Notes: a model not told the origin generated them from the letters alone. DNA of 6,265 nucleotides from Globobulimina sp. (GCA_003354225.1 PIVH01000328.1:1-6265), one strand, 5' to 3'; shown: positions 1-6,265, numbered from the stretch's first letter. Program-made: numbers and translations.

Positions 1-144
1 ACGAAAGCAAAATGTTATGTTTCTAAATGACAAAAGTTTTTTTTTCTTCAATTATCAAAGCGTTCATTGAAGAAATGAACTAAAAGCAAAAACCCTAATG
101 ACGGCATAGTAAGTCTGCTCGTAACCCTTTAGTATTTCCAGAAC

Positions 145-1605
145 ATGGCTGCAACTAAGTTGTCTTTGCTAATCAGCATCATTTGCATAACATGTTGCGT
201 TATTGCACTGTTATGTCTCTTCCTATTCATCTCAACCAGAAACGATTTATCTCCGCTGCTGGATGATATTGATACTGCTCCTTTTCTACATGCATTTGCT
301 GCAGAATTCAGATCTGAATATAACCAGTCGTTAATAAATCCAAATATAAAATCTCCGCTATTCAAGCTACGAACAACAAACAATTATAATGACAGCACAA
401 CTTACGCAGTTTATTGTTCTTCTGGATATAAACCAATTGGTATTGGCAATGCGTTGGCAATATATTGGACAGCTCGCGCCACTGCTTTCTTTATGAATTA
501 TTCGTTTGCAATGAATGACCATATTAATAACCAAACCACTCAAATCAACACAAACTGTAACAATGAAAAAGAATTTGCTCTGTTTGATGTACGGCCTGCC
601 TTCAAATCAAAACATGTGCGATTACAATGGACGTGGTTTCTGTCAATGGAATATCATCAAACATTGTTCAATTCTTTCATCGATGATACACTCAATACAT
701 CACAATTAAATACGAAACAGCTGCAAATCGCCAACAGATACAACTATTTATGGCAGAAATACCATCATCGATATCAAGCGTATGCGGTTCCATATTCTGC
801 CCAACTCATATTCCTGTCTTACAATCCATTTTTCATTCCAATTATCAGTAATAACACACGCGATGCTTTTCAGGTAAACATTTCTCAAACTTTTTGTGAC
901 TGTAATTTGTTTGCAATCATTTATACTGTAAAGAGATACTACAAATACATAAAGCATCCATTTTATGATAATATTCTGTATGAAGCAGAGGTGTATAATG
1001 TGATTGTGGTCCACCTGCGTTTGGGAGACACCTTATTTGATGAACGCGCGAGGAGGATTTTGCTGAATATGCAGTATTTCAAAACTGCATTGGATTTGAT
1101 ATATAAACGGTTGGATTCTGCTAAAAAGTGCAGGTTTTATGTTATTGCACAACTGGCCGCATCCAATGCACATTCAAATAAGGATATGCTGGGATTGAAT
1201 GTGTCTAAAATATTGGCAAATTATATGATGGCAGAATTCAGGAAATATGTAAGCCAAAAATGGAAGGAATATGAATTTGAAGTGGAAATTATTGGAAATG
1301 ATAGCAGTGATAATGATTATTTTAGGATGACTGCTGCGCCATTTTTAGTATGCAGCGCATCAAGTTTTTGTTTGCAAGCAGCAATGGCAAATTATTTGGA
1401 GACAAAATTAATTGTTTTGCCATCTAAAGGACCCTGGAACGATATATCCAATGTATTTTTTAAAATGACTGATGTTAAGAAAGATATTAAAGTGAAATAT
1501 CATACATTTGTTGATGTCAAAAGGCATTCAGTTCCGACAATGTATTTTGATAAGTTTCAGGCCGAAGAGGATTTGATCAGATTTAAACAATGGTTTGTAA
1601 AATAG
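145..1605 (+). CDS. Type II membrane glycosyltransferase, fucosyltransferase-like (single exon)
   Basis: Intact 486-residue reading frame from ATG to TAG. The start is favoured because G follows the ATG, an in-frame TAG lies at 130-132, and a hydrophobic segment (residues 6-30) follows at once, giving a short cytoplasmic tail and signal-anchor as in Golgi glycosyltransferases. The lumenal part has about nine N-x-S/T sequons. Three motifs resemble the GT11/O-fucosyltransferase superfamily: GIGN at residues 99-102 (the family's G-x-G-N nucleotide-sugar loop), HLRLGD at 290-295 (the H-x-R-x-G-D motif whose Arg contacts GDP-fucose) and CSASSFCLQAA at 403-413 (compare SSFS..AA). By inference it transfers a sugar, possibly fucose from GDP-fucose, to glycans in the Golgi. 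The donor is not proven, and it may be another GT of the same fold. It converges with the minus-strand membrane-protein gene. No AATAAA lies just downstream. Confidence 0.72.
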   Translation: MAATKLSLLISIICITCCVIALLCLFLFISTRNDLSPLLDDIDTAPFLHAFAAEFRSEYNQSLINPNIKSPLFKLRTTNNYNDSTTYAVYCSSGYKPIGIGNALAIYWTARATAFFMNYSFAMNDHINNQTTQINTNCNNEKEFALFDVRPAFKSKHVRLQWTWFLSMEYHQTLFNSFIDDTLNTSQLNTKQLQIANRYNYLWQKYHHRYQAYAVPYSAQLIFLSYNPFFIPIISNNTRDAFQVNISQTFCDCNLFAIIYTVKRYYKYIKHPFYDNILYEAEVYNVIVVHLRLGDTLFDERARRILLNMQYFKTALDLIYKRLDSAKKCRFYVIAQLAASNAHSNKDMLGLNVSKILANYMMAEFRKYVSQKWKEYEFEVEIIGNDSSDNDYFRMTAAPFLVCSASSFCLQAAMANYLETKLIVLPSKGPWNDISNVFFKMTDVKKDIKVKYHTFVDVKRHSVPTMYFDKFQAEEDLIRFKQWFVK

Positions 1606-1693
1606 TTAAAAAACCAACGGACCTTTTCGGTATTGTAAGTTTGTGTGTATTGAATTATACTACTGCCATCTCTCAACATTTACCAACTGCACA

Positions 1694-1759
1694 TTGCGGT
1701 TATTTCTAAAACGTTTTTATGCTACTACAAAAAAATTTATATTTCAGAAATCACCGCAA
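1694..1759. repeat. Imperfect inverted repeat, 17-18 bp arms
   Basis: The arms are 1694-1710 (TTGCGGTTATTTCTAAA) and 1742-1759 (TTTCAGAAATCACCGCAA). When the second is reverse-complemented they match at 16 positions with one mismatch and one gap. The spacer is 31 nt. In RNA from either strand this could fold as a stem-loop near the 3' ends of two convergent genes. It could be a decayed foldback element. A specific role is not shown. Confidence 0.6.
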
Positions 1760-1811
1760 CTTTGCTATATATATTTTTATTTTTTTTGTATGCGCATATA
1801 ATGCTTCTAGC

Positions 1812-1843
1812 AACGTTTTTGAGTGCGCACTTAAAAAAACGTT
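1812..1843. repeat. Palindrome AACGTTTTT..AGTGCGCACT..AAAAACGTT
   Basis: A perfect 10-bp palindrome AGTGCGCACT (1822-1831) is flanked by AACGTTTTT (1812-1820) and its exact complement AAAAACGTT (1835-1843), with a small asymmetry (one base on the left, three on the right) between core and flanks. This gives two nested complementary pairs in 32 nt. It sits midway between convergent genes, where a bidirectional 3'-end signal, a protein-binding site or a remnant of a foldback element are all possible. Confidence 0.55.
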
Positions 1844-1982
1844 ACTTCACTCGCATATTATAGTTGTGTCGAAGATGGATGGATTTACAGCGTTATTACA
1901 GGTCAATGGTAAAGGTTATACATATTTGCGTGCATAAAATATCATTTAATTCGTTTTGTGTTGTGTTAGCAAGACTGTTACC

Positions 1983-2038
1983 AGCTAATTTTCATTGTGG
2001 TGGTCTGACTTCAACTTTTGCAGTGAGTCAGTGACTGC
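1983..2038 (+). repeat. Dispersed repeat, copy A
   Basis: Begins AGCTAATTTTCATTGTGG and runs on to GTGACTGC. Its first 42 bases match the minus strand of the copy at 3464-3506 at 36 of 42 positions, and 39 of them match the copy at 3366-3404 at 33 of 39 positions, without gaps. The final GTGACTGC is the same octamer that forms the end of the terminal inverted repeat of the element at 3419-3527. It lies in the spacer between the convergent genes and is probably a solo or decayed copy of that element. Confidence 0.7.
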
Positions 2039-2179
2039 TTTAGATTTGGGATTGATTCAAAGTGATATGATCCAAAGTCAAGACTATTCCGGAAAAGATT
2101 TGAAGACTATTCTGCAAACATACAGTATTAATATTTATTTCATTGATCGATTGCATCTTTTATGGGACAAAATACTCAA

Positions 2180-2185
2180 TTTATT
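2180..2185 (-). terminator. Possible polyadenylation signal AATAAA for the minus-strand gene
   Basis: The plus-strand TTTATT reads AATAAA on the minus strand and lies about 40 nt past the TAA of the membrane-protein gene, a plausible 3' UTR position. The region is AT-rich, so the hexamer could occur by chance, and many protists do not depend on it. Confidence 0.35.
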
Positions 2186-2223
2186 ATTTACTTATATTTA
2201 CAATGAATATCATCATCTTCCAC

Positions 2224-3033
2224 TTACAACTTTACATACGTTCCATAATTATTTATTTCTGTATTTTTGCTCAATTCGACCAGATTTGTAATCTGCGTAC
2301 GATCAACATTCATACTCTCTTCTTTTAGTATGCCTTTCTCACTCATTTCTTGGATGAATTGTTGCCGCTCTTCCTCTGTTACACTTATTTCTTGATGCCC
2401 ATCGGCACCGTGCTTCTTATCAAAATACCAAGAGATAACACATGCGATCATAGTGAATAAGACAGCATTTCCGAGCACAACTAATATTCCATAATAATGT
2501 TCAAACACTAACTCCCCCAAAAATGCAAAACCTATCACATTGCCGATAATAATAATTGCCATAAACACAACTCCCAAAATATCAATCTTTGCATTCAATT
2601 CTTGTTTTAAAATTTGGCAATGCCGTTTGGTCGGAATATAAATAACATCAACACAGGAATCCACTCTATTTTGGTAAGGATTGAACATATTCCTTTTCCT
2701 GCACTCATTGAAACATCGACTCCCAGATTTTAATCGCGATTCGCAGAGATAATATGTGTCTGTTTCTGGAATAGATTCGAGGAGTTCATTCATGTACGCT
2801 TTTGTTGTGATTATTGCAATATATTTGGCCACATAATAGCATTGTGCATTGGTACATAATTTCGAATATTTTTGCGTGATCAATGCTTGAGTTTCTACGC
2901 CGTACAAATGAAATTGCCTTCGCCTCATTAACTTGGCAATAAACCATTTTGTTATGTACAGAAATAAGGCTACTATACATCCGAGAATAATGGAGATTAT
3001 GTATGACTCTCCTGCAAAATCGAATTCTGCCAT
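2224..3033 (-). CDS. Three-span membrane protein with Cys-rich loop, unknown function (DUF3592-like layout)
   Basis: Intact 269-residue frame, ATG at 3033-3031, stop TAA at 2224. Hydrophobic spans are predicted at about residues 11-32, 150-174 and 182-204. The first is followed by a basic KLMRRR stretch (34-39), suggesting that end is cytosolic. Between spans 1 and 2 is a soluble region (33-149) with seven cysteines (60, 65, 97, 107, 111, 127, 139). The C-terminal tail (205-269) is highly charged. The order of a first helix, a G-V-E-T-x-A strand pattern, Y-x-C segments, then V-D-V-I-Y-I-P just before a helix pair recalls DUF3592 membrane proteins. That is my inference from pattern only. It shares the 570-bp spacer with the divergent secreted-protein gene, so the two could share regulatory sequence. 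No enzymatic motif is visible. Confidence 0.72.
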   Translation of the reverse strand: MAEFDFAGESYIISIILGCIVALFLYITKWFIAKLMRRRQFHLYGVETQALITQKYSKLCTNAQCYYVAKYIAIITTKAYMNELLESIPETDTYYLCESRLKSGSRCFNECRKRNMFNPYQNRVDSCVDVIYIPTKRHCQILKQELNAKIDILGVVFMAIIIIGNVIGFAFLGELVFEHYYGILVVLGNAVLFTMIACVISWYFDKKHGADGHQEISVTEEERQQFIQEMSEKGILKEESMNVDRTQITNLVELSKNTEINNYGTYVKL

Positions 3034-3365
3034 GTTACTTCAGTAGACTTCTGAAAAGCATTCTGCCTGAATATATCAATTTTATATGGTTGAGTAGATG
3101 CATGTTATTTTATTCTAGAATGCATTGGTTTATTGTTTTTCTAACATGTATATGATTTGTACGCATTTATTATTTAAAATATGAAAATTTTCCCATCAAT
3201 TATTTTAATTTTTTTTGCATTGCTTGAACAATAAATAGTTTACAAATAGCACCATCATATGTCTGATCGGTTAAAAAGTCTTTGCTTTGGATGTAGTGTT
3301 TGGGAAAAATGGTACATATATGATTTGAGTATTTTGAGAATCCCCAATCATCTCCACTATTGATG

Positions 3366-3406
3366 TAATTTTCATTGTGGTAATCAGATTTCAAATTTTG
3401 GAGTTA
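3366..3406 (+). repeat. Dispersed repeat, copy B (left arm of a 41-bp inverted pair)
   Basis: It starts TAATTTTCATTGTGG and ends TTTTGGAGTTA. It matches the reverse complement of 3464-3504 at 34 of 41 positions without gaps, so the two form a large imperfect inverted pair with a 57-nt spacer. It has the same orientation as copy A at 1983-2038. Confidence 0.75.
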
Positions 3407-3418
3407 TCAACACAATAA

Positions 3419-3527
3419 CACTGCAGTCACACACTATTGAGCTAATTTATTGCGGTGAGCGATTAACTCCAAAAGTTGTAGTCCGATCACAACAATGAGA
3501 ATTAGCTCAATATTTGTGACTGCTGTG
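3419..3527. mobile_element. MITE-like element, about 109 bp with terminal inverted repeats
   Basis: The ends are CACTGCAGTCAC (3419-3430) and GTGACTGCTGTG (3516-3527), complementary at 11 of 12 positions. The similarity continues inward: ATTGAGCTAATT (3436-3447) pairs with AATTAGCTCAAT (3500-3511), with one base of length difference between the two blocks. The interior contains copy C of the dispersed repeat (3464-3504, minus sense). It has no coding capacity. Small size, terminal inverted repeats and related sequence elsewhere in the window fit a miniature inverted-repeat transposable element. I see no convincing target-site duplication, so the exact ends and the transposon superfamily remain open. 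Confidence 0.55.
3464..3504 (-). repeat. Dispersed repeat, copy C (right arm of the 41-bp inverted pair)
   Basis: Read on the minus strand it starts TAATTCTCATTGTTG and ends TTTTGGAGTTA. It lies inside the MITE-like element, and its match to copies A and B defines the repeat family. All three lie outside the coding regions. Confidence 0.75.
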
Positions 3528-3603
3528 AAGAAAAACCAGACAAGTCTCACATAAAATATAACTGATGAAATAAGTGAATGTTGGAATATTTTTAACATTT
3601 AAA

Positions 3604-6265
3604 ATGACTCGAGCTTTGTCAACATGCCATCTTTACTGTTTATTCGTCTTCATATCGTTACTGGTGTCGAAAAACGAATCATTAGATTGTTCACAATACA
3701 CAGACTTCACATTATGTAATGCAGAAGAGTATTGTAGATGGACACAACTCCGTTGTGTCTGTGACAGTCCACTCAATATAGATATATTATTTACGATATC
3801 CACATCTCACTTTATTGGTCAAGACAATTTTGACAACAAATTAAGACCGTGGTTGCGAAACATGACACTAAATGGAATAAATGTCAATTTTGCTAATATT
3901 GGATGGGATGTATTTAGTGATTCATCCACAAGATATCAAGACATAGCAACAACAACATACAATGAAATGATTACTTTTATTAGCAACATGTGGTACGATA
4001 AAGGTGTCGCAAACTTAGCCGGTGCACTACAACGTACACAGGCAGCATTTCAAAACTCACCACATAATTCGCAGAAAGTAAACATTATAATTATGGGAAG
4101 CAATCCCTATATCGATGGCACCACAACACAAGAAATATGTCAATACGCTTCCGGCATAAAGAAATTAGGTTCGTTTCTAGAATCAAGTTGTTTACAACAA
4201 CACTTCTAAACAACTAAAACATTGCATTTCTAACTCTCCTGTGTACGTGATAGTACATGGAGAGAGTTAGAAATCTCAACGTTTGATTATTATTCGTTTC
4301 CTCCTTGCACTTCAAACACATTTTGCATGTGTGAGCCAGCACTTTACTTTAATACATGCTGAAAACTTTTTGTCACACTGACATGGCAGCAAGAAACAAA
4401 TCTTGTGTTGTACATAGGTGTCACTGTTGTATTTATTGGTATTGGCGAGACATGGCAGCAAGAAAGAATTGATTGTATAGTAGGTAATGCAGAAACAGAT
4501 GTAATTAATGTCACCAATTATAATAATTTACAGCAACGCTTATCAGATATGTATCAATTTTTATGTCCGATTGACAAACAAATCAAAATTACAGAAGCTA
4601 AACCTGTCAGGTATACACATATATAATTTGCTTAGATTTTACTTTCAGGAATGAATGCTATATTCTGTACATGCAACAACACAGCCTCACTAATGCACGA
4701 TTTATTGAATTTATTAACATGGGCATTCAAATAGAATCCAGTGATACCTTACAATTTAATGGATTGGTAAACGGACAAATAAGTGGTATTACAATACAGC
4801 AGGGACAATATGTGGTGTTATACAACAGCAATGATGGCATTATAACATGTAATGAATGCGGTGATAGTCAATGCACAGTCAATTCCACCACGAATCTATG
4901 CCAGGAAGCAATATATATCAGCTGTGATGGCAGTATTTGCAGCTGGGATAATACAGGAATGGATACGACAAATTGGAACATTCAGATCTCAGACACCGAT
5001 TCAAATGTAATTGACGTGGTACAGTATAATGCTAACACTTTTTGGCCTAAAATACGCGACGATTATTCATATTCGTTGGAGAATGCAGGTTTTAATAACC
5101 AATATGGCGCAAACTATGTACGTTCGTGCAGCAATGAAGGAACACCGGGCGCTCCGTCGAGGACTTGTACTGCTGCGGAATTGCAATGTCAAATCACCGA
5201 AGATTGTACATATAGGTATCTGTATATGCCTTTTAATATCACACCGATTTCTAATGCAACAATATATATATTTGTCAGTGGTAACTCAGACGCATTGTGC
5301 AGCTCAAATACATGTATTTGCACTCAAAATTCAGGGTTTTACCCAAAACGAGGTCGTTGTTATCCAATTCCAGAACCAACAAATTGCATTGCACATATTG
5401 TCAAAAATGGCACTCAGCCAACATACACTCGCTTTGCCTTTACCGGTGCTGATATTGACTCACTTTCTGAACAATATGCAATTCGATATTATCAGACTTG
5501 TTATCCAGGCGACCATTGTATGACAACAGTGACAGATTACTCGAGAATCAAACGACAGCCCGATCTAAATTACCAACCAAACCAAGGTCAAGAGATCGCA
5601 GGCTATGCGTTCACGCGACTTACCGTTGCAACGCCAACTAATAATGTCTGGGATTCGGCGCGATGGAAAGCAAATTGTTCAGTTCTGACTCAATCGCCAA
5701 CACCGTCTCCTACTCCTTCACCCACAAAAGCACCAACTACTTCTCCTACCAATGCGCCCTCAAATTCACCCACCTGGCAAACACCGCATATATTCCTTTC
5801 CGGCGATTTTTGCGATCGCGATCGATGTGGTTGTAATAACCGAGGCTTTGAGTGTTGTTTGACCACCGATTTGAGTGCAAATTGTACACAGCAACGGTTG
5901 CAATATACGGTTGGCGATGATGTGCAAATATTTCATTCGATTAAAATCGTTCCGGAAAGTTTCCCCTATGACACTTTGATACATTGGAGGGTGGATTTTA
6001 ATGGCACACTTAAACGGATTGATGCAATGCAAAATGGACACGTTTTCAAGAATATTAGTGATAATTCATTGGGTATTACAGTGGAACCAAGCAATGGCAG
6101 TGTATGGATAAATGGCAGTACGTCCATGAACATTGCGTTGGTGTTGAATGAGAGTGCAATAATATGCGCTGACAATACCACAGATTGCAAGGATGATTTA
6201 GTTGGATTGAGTTCAGTTTTTAAATTTGCATTGTATGACTGCGCCACATTAAATGCGGAAAATAT
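3604..6265 (+). CDS. Secreted multidomain protein: PSI-like, vWA (metal site lost), lamin-tail-like, PT linker; three exons, 3' end outside the window
   Basis: Exons 3604-4168, 4418-4610 and 4649-6265 join in frame (G|GT and AG|G split codons) to give 791 residues with no stop before the edge. The ATG at 3604 gives a signal peptide (about 1-24). Cysteines at 29, 38, 44, 51 and 53 with C-R-W resemble a PSI domain. Residues 57-240 read as a von Willebrand A domain (NIDILFTISTS.IG, then NIIIMG, then VTVVFIGIG), but all MIDAS positions differ from consensus: S66 for Asp, F70 for Ser, no Thr in KGVANLAGAL, and MGS where TDG is usual. Residues 244-424 fit a lamin-tail domain (RFIEFINMG, GQYVVLYN, VIDVVQYN, WP, YSLENAG, GTPGAPS). 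A Cys-rich region follows, then the PT linker (602-628) and a further Cys- and sequon-rich region with no family I recognise. By inference it is an extracellular adhesion or matrix protein. Any C-terminal anchor lies outside the window. Confidence 0.78.
4169..4417 (+). other. Intron 1 of the vWA/lamin-tail gene (249 nt)
   Basis: Donor AG|GTTCGT and acceptor ACATAG|GTG. Without splicing the frame stops at 4207-4209. With splicing, KKL-G-VTVVFIGIG is restored, which is the expected lxxxGvxvfxiGvG strand of a vWA domain, and this fixes the boundaries well. The intron contains a hairpin at 4226-4274 and a 17-bp segment repeated in the next exon. The motif AGGT occurs at both borders. Confidence 0.8.
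4226..4274 (+). repeat. Strong hairpin inside intron 1
   Basis: ATTTCTAACTCTC (4226-4238) is perfectly complementary to GAGAGTTAGAAAT (4262-4274), 13 bp. Inside lies a second pair, GTAC (4243-4246) with GTAC (4253-4256), closing the 6-nt loop GTGATA. The 4- and 5-nt stretches between the two stems form an internal loop. It begins about 57 nt after the donor. It could be a structured RNA element, an aid to splicing, or a foldback insertion. Confidence 0.7.
4380..4465 (+). repeat. 17-bp direct repeat, one copy in intron 1 and one in exon 2
   Basis: GACATGGCAGCAAGAAA occurs at 4380-4396 (intron) and again, identically, at 4449-4465 (exon 2, coding part of ETWQQER). The copies are 69 nt apart and lie on either side of the 3' splice site at 4417/4418. 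The sequences between and around them are not otherwise alike, so this is not a simple tandem duplication of 69 bp. Confidence 0.85.
4611..4648 (+). other. Intron 2 of the vWA/lamin-tail gene (38 nt)
   Basis: Donor CAG|GTATAC and acceptor TTTCAG|GAAT with a T-rich tract before it. An in-frame TAA lies at 4624-4626 if unspliced. Splicing joins KPV-R-NECY and opens a frame of over 1.6 kb. It falls near the start of the lamin-tail-like domain. It is very short compared with the first intron. Confidence 0.8.
5694..5774 (+). repeat. Pro/Thr/Ser-rich linker repeat (SPT-type)
   Basis: It encodes 27 residues (602-628) made of SPTP, SPTK, APTT, SPTN, APSN and SPT units, a degenerate four-residue repeat. 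Such linkers are typically extended and O-glycosylated in secreted protist proteins. It separates the Cys-rich middle region from the C-terminal region of the secreted protein. Confidence 0.85.

Larger units (their letters stand above)
1606..2223. other. Convergent intergenic spacer with repeats, no supported gene
   Basis: The spacer separates the 3' ends of the glycosyltransferase gene (+) and the three-span membrane protein gene (-), so it should hold both 3' UTRs and polyadenylation sites. It contains an inverted repeat at 1694-1759, an AT-flanked palindrome at 1812-1843, one copy of the dispersed repeat at 1983-2038, and a minus-strand AATAAA at 2180-2185. Short open frames here (for example 72 codons from the ATG at 1719) overlap the inverted repeats and have no recognisable domain, so I do not call a gene. 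Confidence 0.7.
3034..3603. other. Divergent intergenic spacer (5' regions of two genes) with repeat cluster
   Basis: It contains the start regions of the minus-strand membrane-protein gene and the plus-strand secreted-protein gene. The right half holds the dispersed repeat copies and a MITE-like element (3366-3527), ending within about 80 nt of the downstream ATG. A tiny upstream ORF (ATG at 3578, five codons, stop at 3593-3595) precedes the real start at 3604. A 64-codon minus-strand open frame at 3200-3394 starts inside the repeat and matches no family I know, so it is not called. No clear TATA box can be singled out in such AT-rich sequence. Confidence 0.65.

Noticed and set aside
131-141. 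AGTATTTCCAG just before the glycosyltransferase ATG as a 3' splice site of a 5' UTR intron
   Set aside because: It resembles an acceptor, but no donor or upstream exon can be seen in the first 130 bases, and the protein already has a complete membrane anchor.
874-933. Possible in-frame 60-nt intron (CAG|GTAAAC .. GTAAAG) inside the glycosyltransferase gene
   Set aside because: The donor looks good and the length keeps the frame, but the acceptor lacks a pyrimidine tract and the segment is open and codes normally, including a sequon. Without transcripts the single-exon reading is simpler.
1719-1937. 72-codon plus-strand ORF with a hydrophobic stretch
   Set aside because: It overlaps the inverted repeat and the palindrome in the spacer, has low-complexity AT-driven hydrophobicity and no recognisable domain.
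1995-2291. 98-codon plus-strand frame
   Set aside because: It begins with a non-ATG codon inside the dispersed repeat and runs into the antisense strand of the membrane-protein gene.
3200-3394. 64-codon minus-strand ORF in the divergent spacer
   Set aside because: Its start lies in the repeat, no family is recognised and nothing shows a separate transcript. A relic of a gene fragment cannot be excluded.
3574-3603. Upstream extension of the secreted protein to a GTG codon at 3574
   Set aside because: The ATG at 3604 has an A-rich context and places the hydrophobic signal peptide at the N-terminus. Nuclear genes of eukaryotes rarely start at GTG.
4210-4417. Frameshifted pseudogene instead of an intron between 4169 and 4417
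   Set aside because: Removing a GT..AG intron restores the exact vWA strand sequence, and a second GT..AG intron follows downstream, so splicing explains the stops better than decay.
5011-5523. 170-codon plus-strand ORF
   Set aside because: It is the shifted frame of exon 3 of the secreted protein, whose own frame is open across the entire stretch and carries the lamin-tail motifs.

Overview
The window is AT-rich DNA from a eukaryote, most likely a protist. The evidence is spliceosomal-type introns with GT..AG ends (249 and 38 nt), genes with long untranslated spacers instead of operons, secretory or type II membrane topologies with many N-glycosylation sequons, and a Pro/Thr/Ser linker (PTPSPT..SPTNAP type) of the kind common in stramenopile, rhizarian and other protist surface proteins. 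The standard stop codons TAA and TAG appear to be used. I cannot name the species from the sequence.

Three protein genes are visible. Gene 1 (145-1605, +) is an intact 486-residue type II membrane protein with motifs of a fucosyltransferase-like glycosyltransferase (GIGN near the start of the lumenal domain, HLRLGD, and SSF followed by AA near the C-terminus). Gene 2 (2224-3033, -) is a 269-residue protein with three predicted membrane spans and a Cys-rich loop. I do not recognise it with certainty, though it has a DUF3592-like layout. Gene 3 (3604 to beyond the right edge, +) must be assembled from three exons. It encodes a secreted multidomain protein: signal peptide, PSI-like Cys cluster, von Willebrand A domain with its metal site lost, lamin-tail-like domain, Cys-rich region, PT-rich linker, then another Cys-containing, sequon-rich region that is still open at the window end (791 residues visible).

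Genes 1 and 2 converge on a 618-bp spacer, and genes 2 and 3 diverge from a 570-bp spacer. Both spacers hold related copies of a roughly 40-bp repeat. In the divergent spacer, one copy is embedded in a roughly 109-bp element with terminal inverted repeats, which looks like a small non-autonomous transposon (MITE). The convergent spacer also contains two other inverted repeats. The first intron of gene 3 carries a strong hairpin and a 17-bp direct repeat shared with the next exon.

The three products share a secretory or membrane theme (one Golgi-type glycosyltransferase, one multispan membrane protein, one secreted adhesion-like glycoprotein), but nothing in the sequence shows that they act together. 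I see no RNA genes, CRISPR arrays or prokaryotic features. The most notable items are the metal-site-less vWA plus lamin-tail architecture and the dispersed inverted-repeat family.
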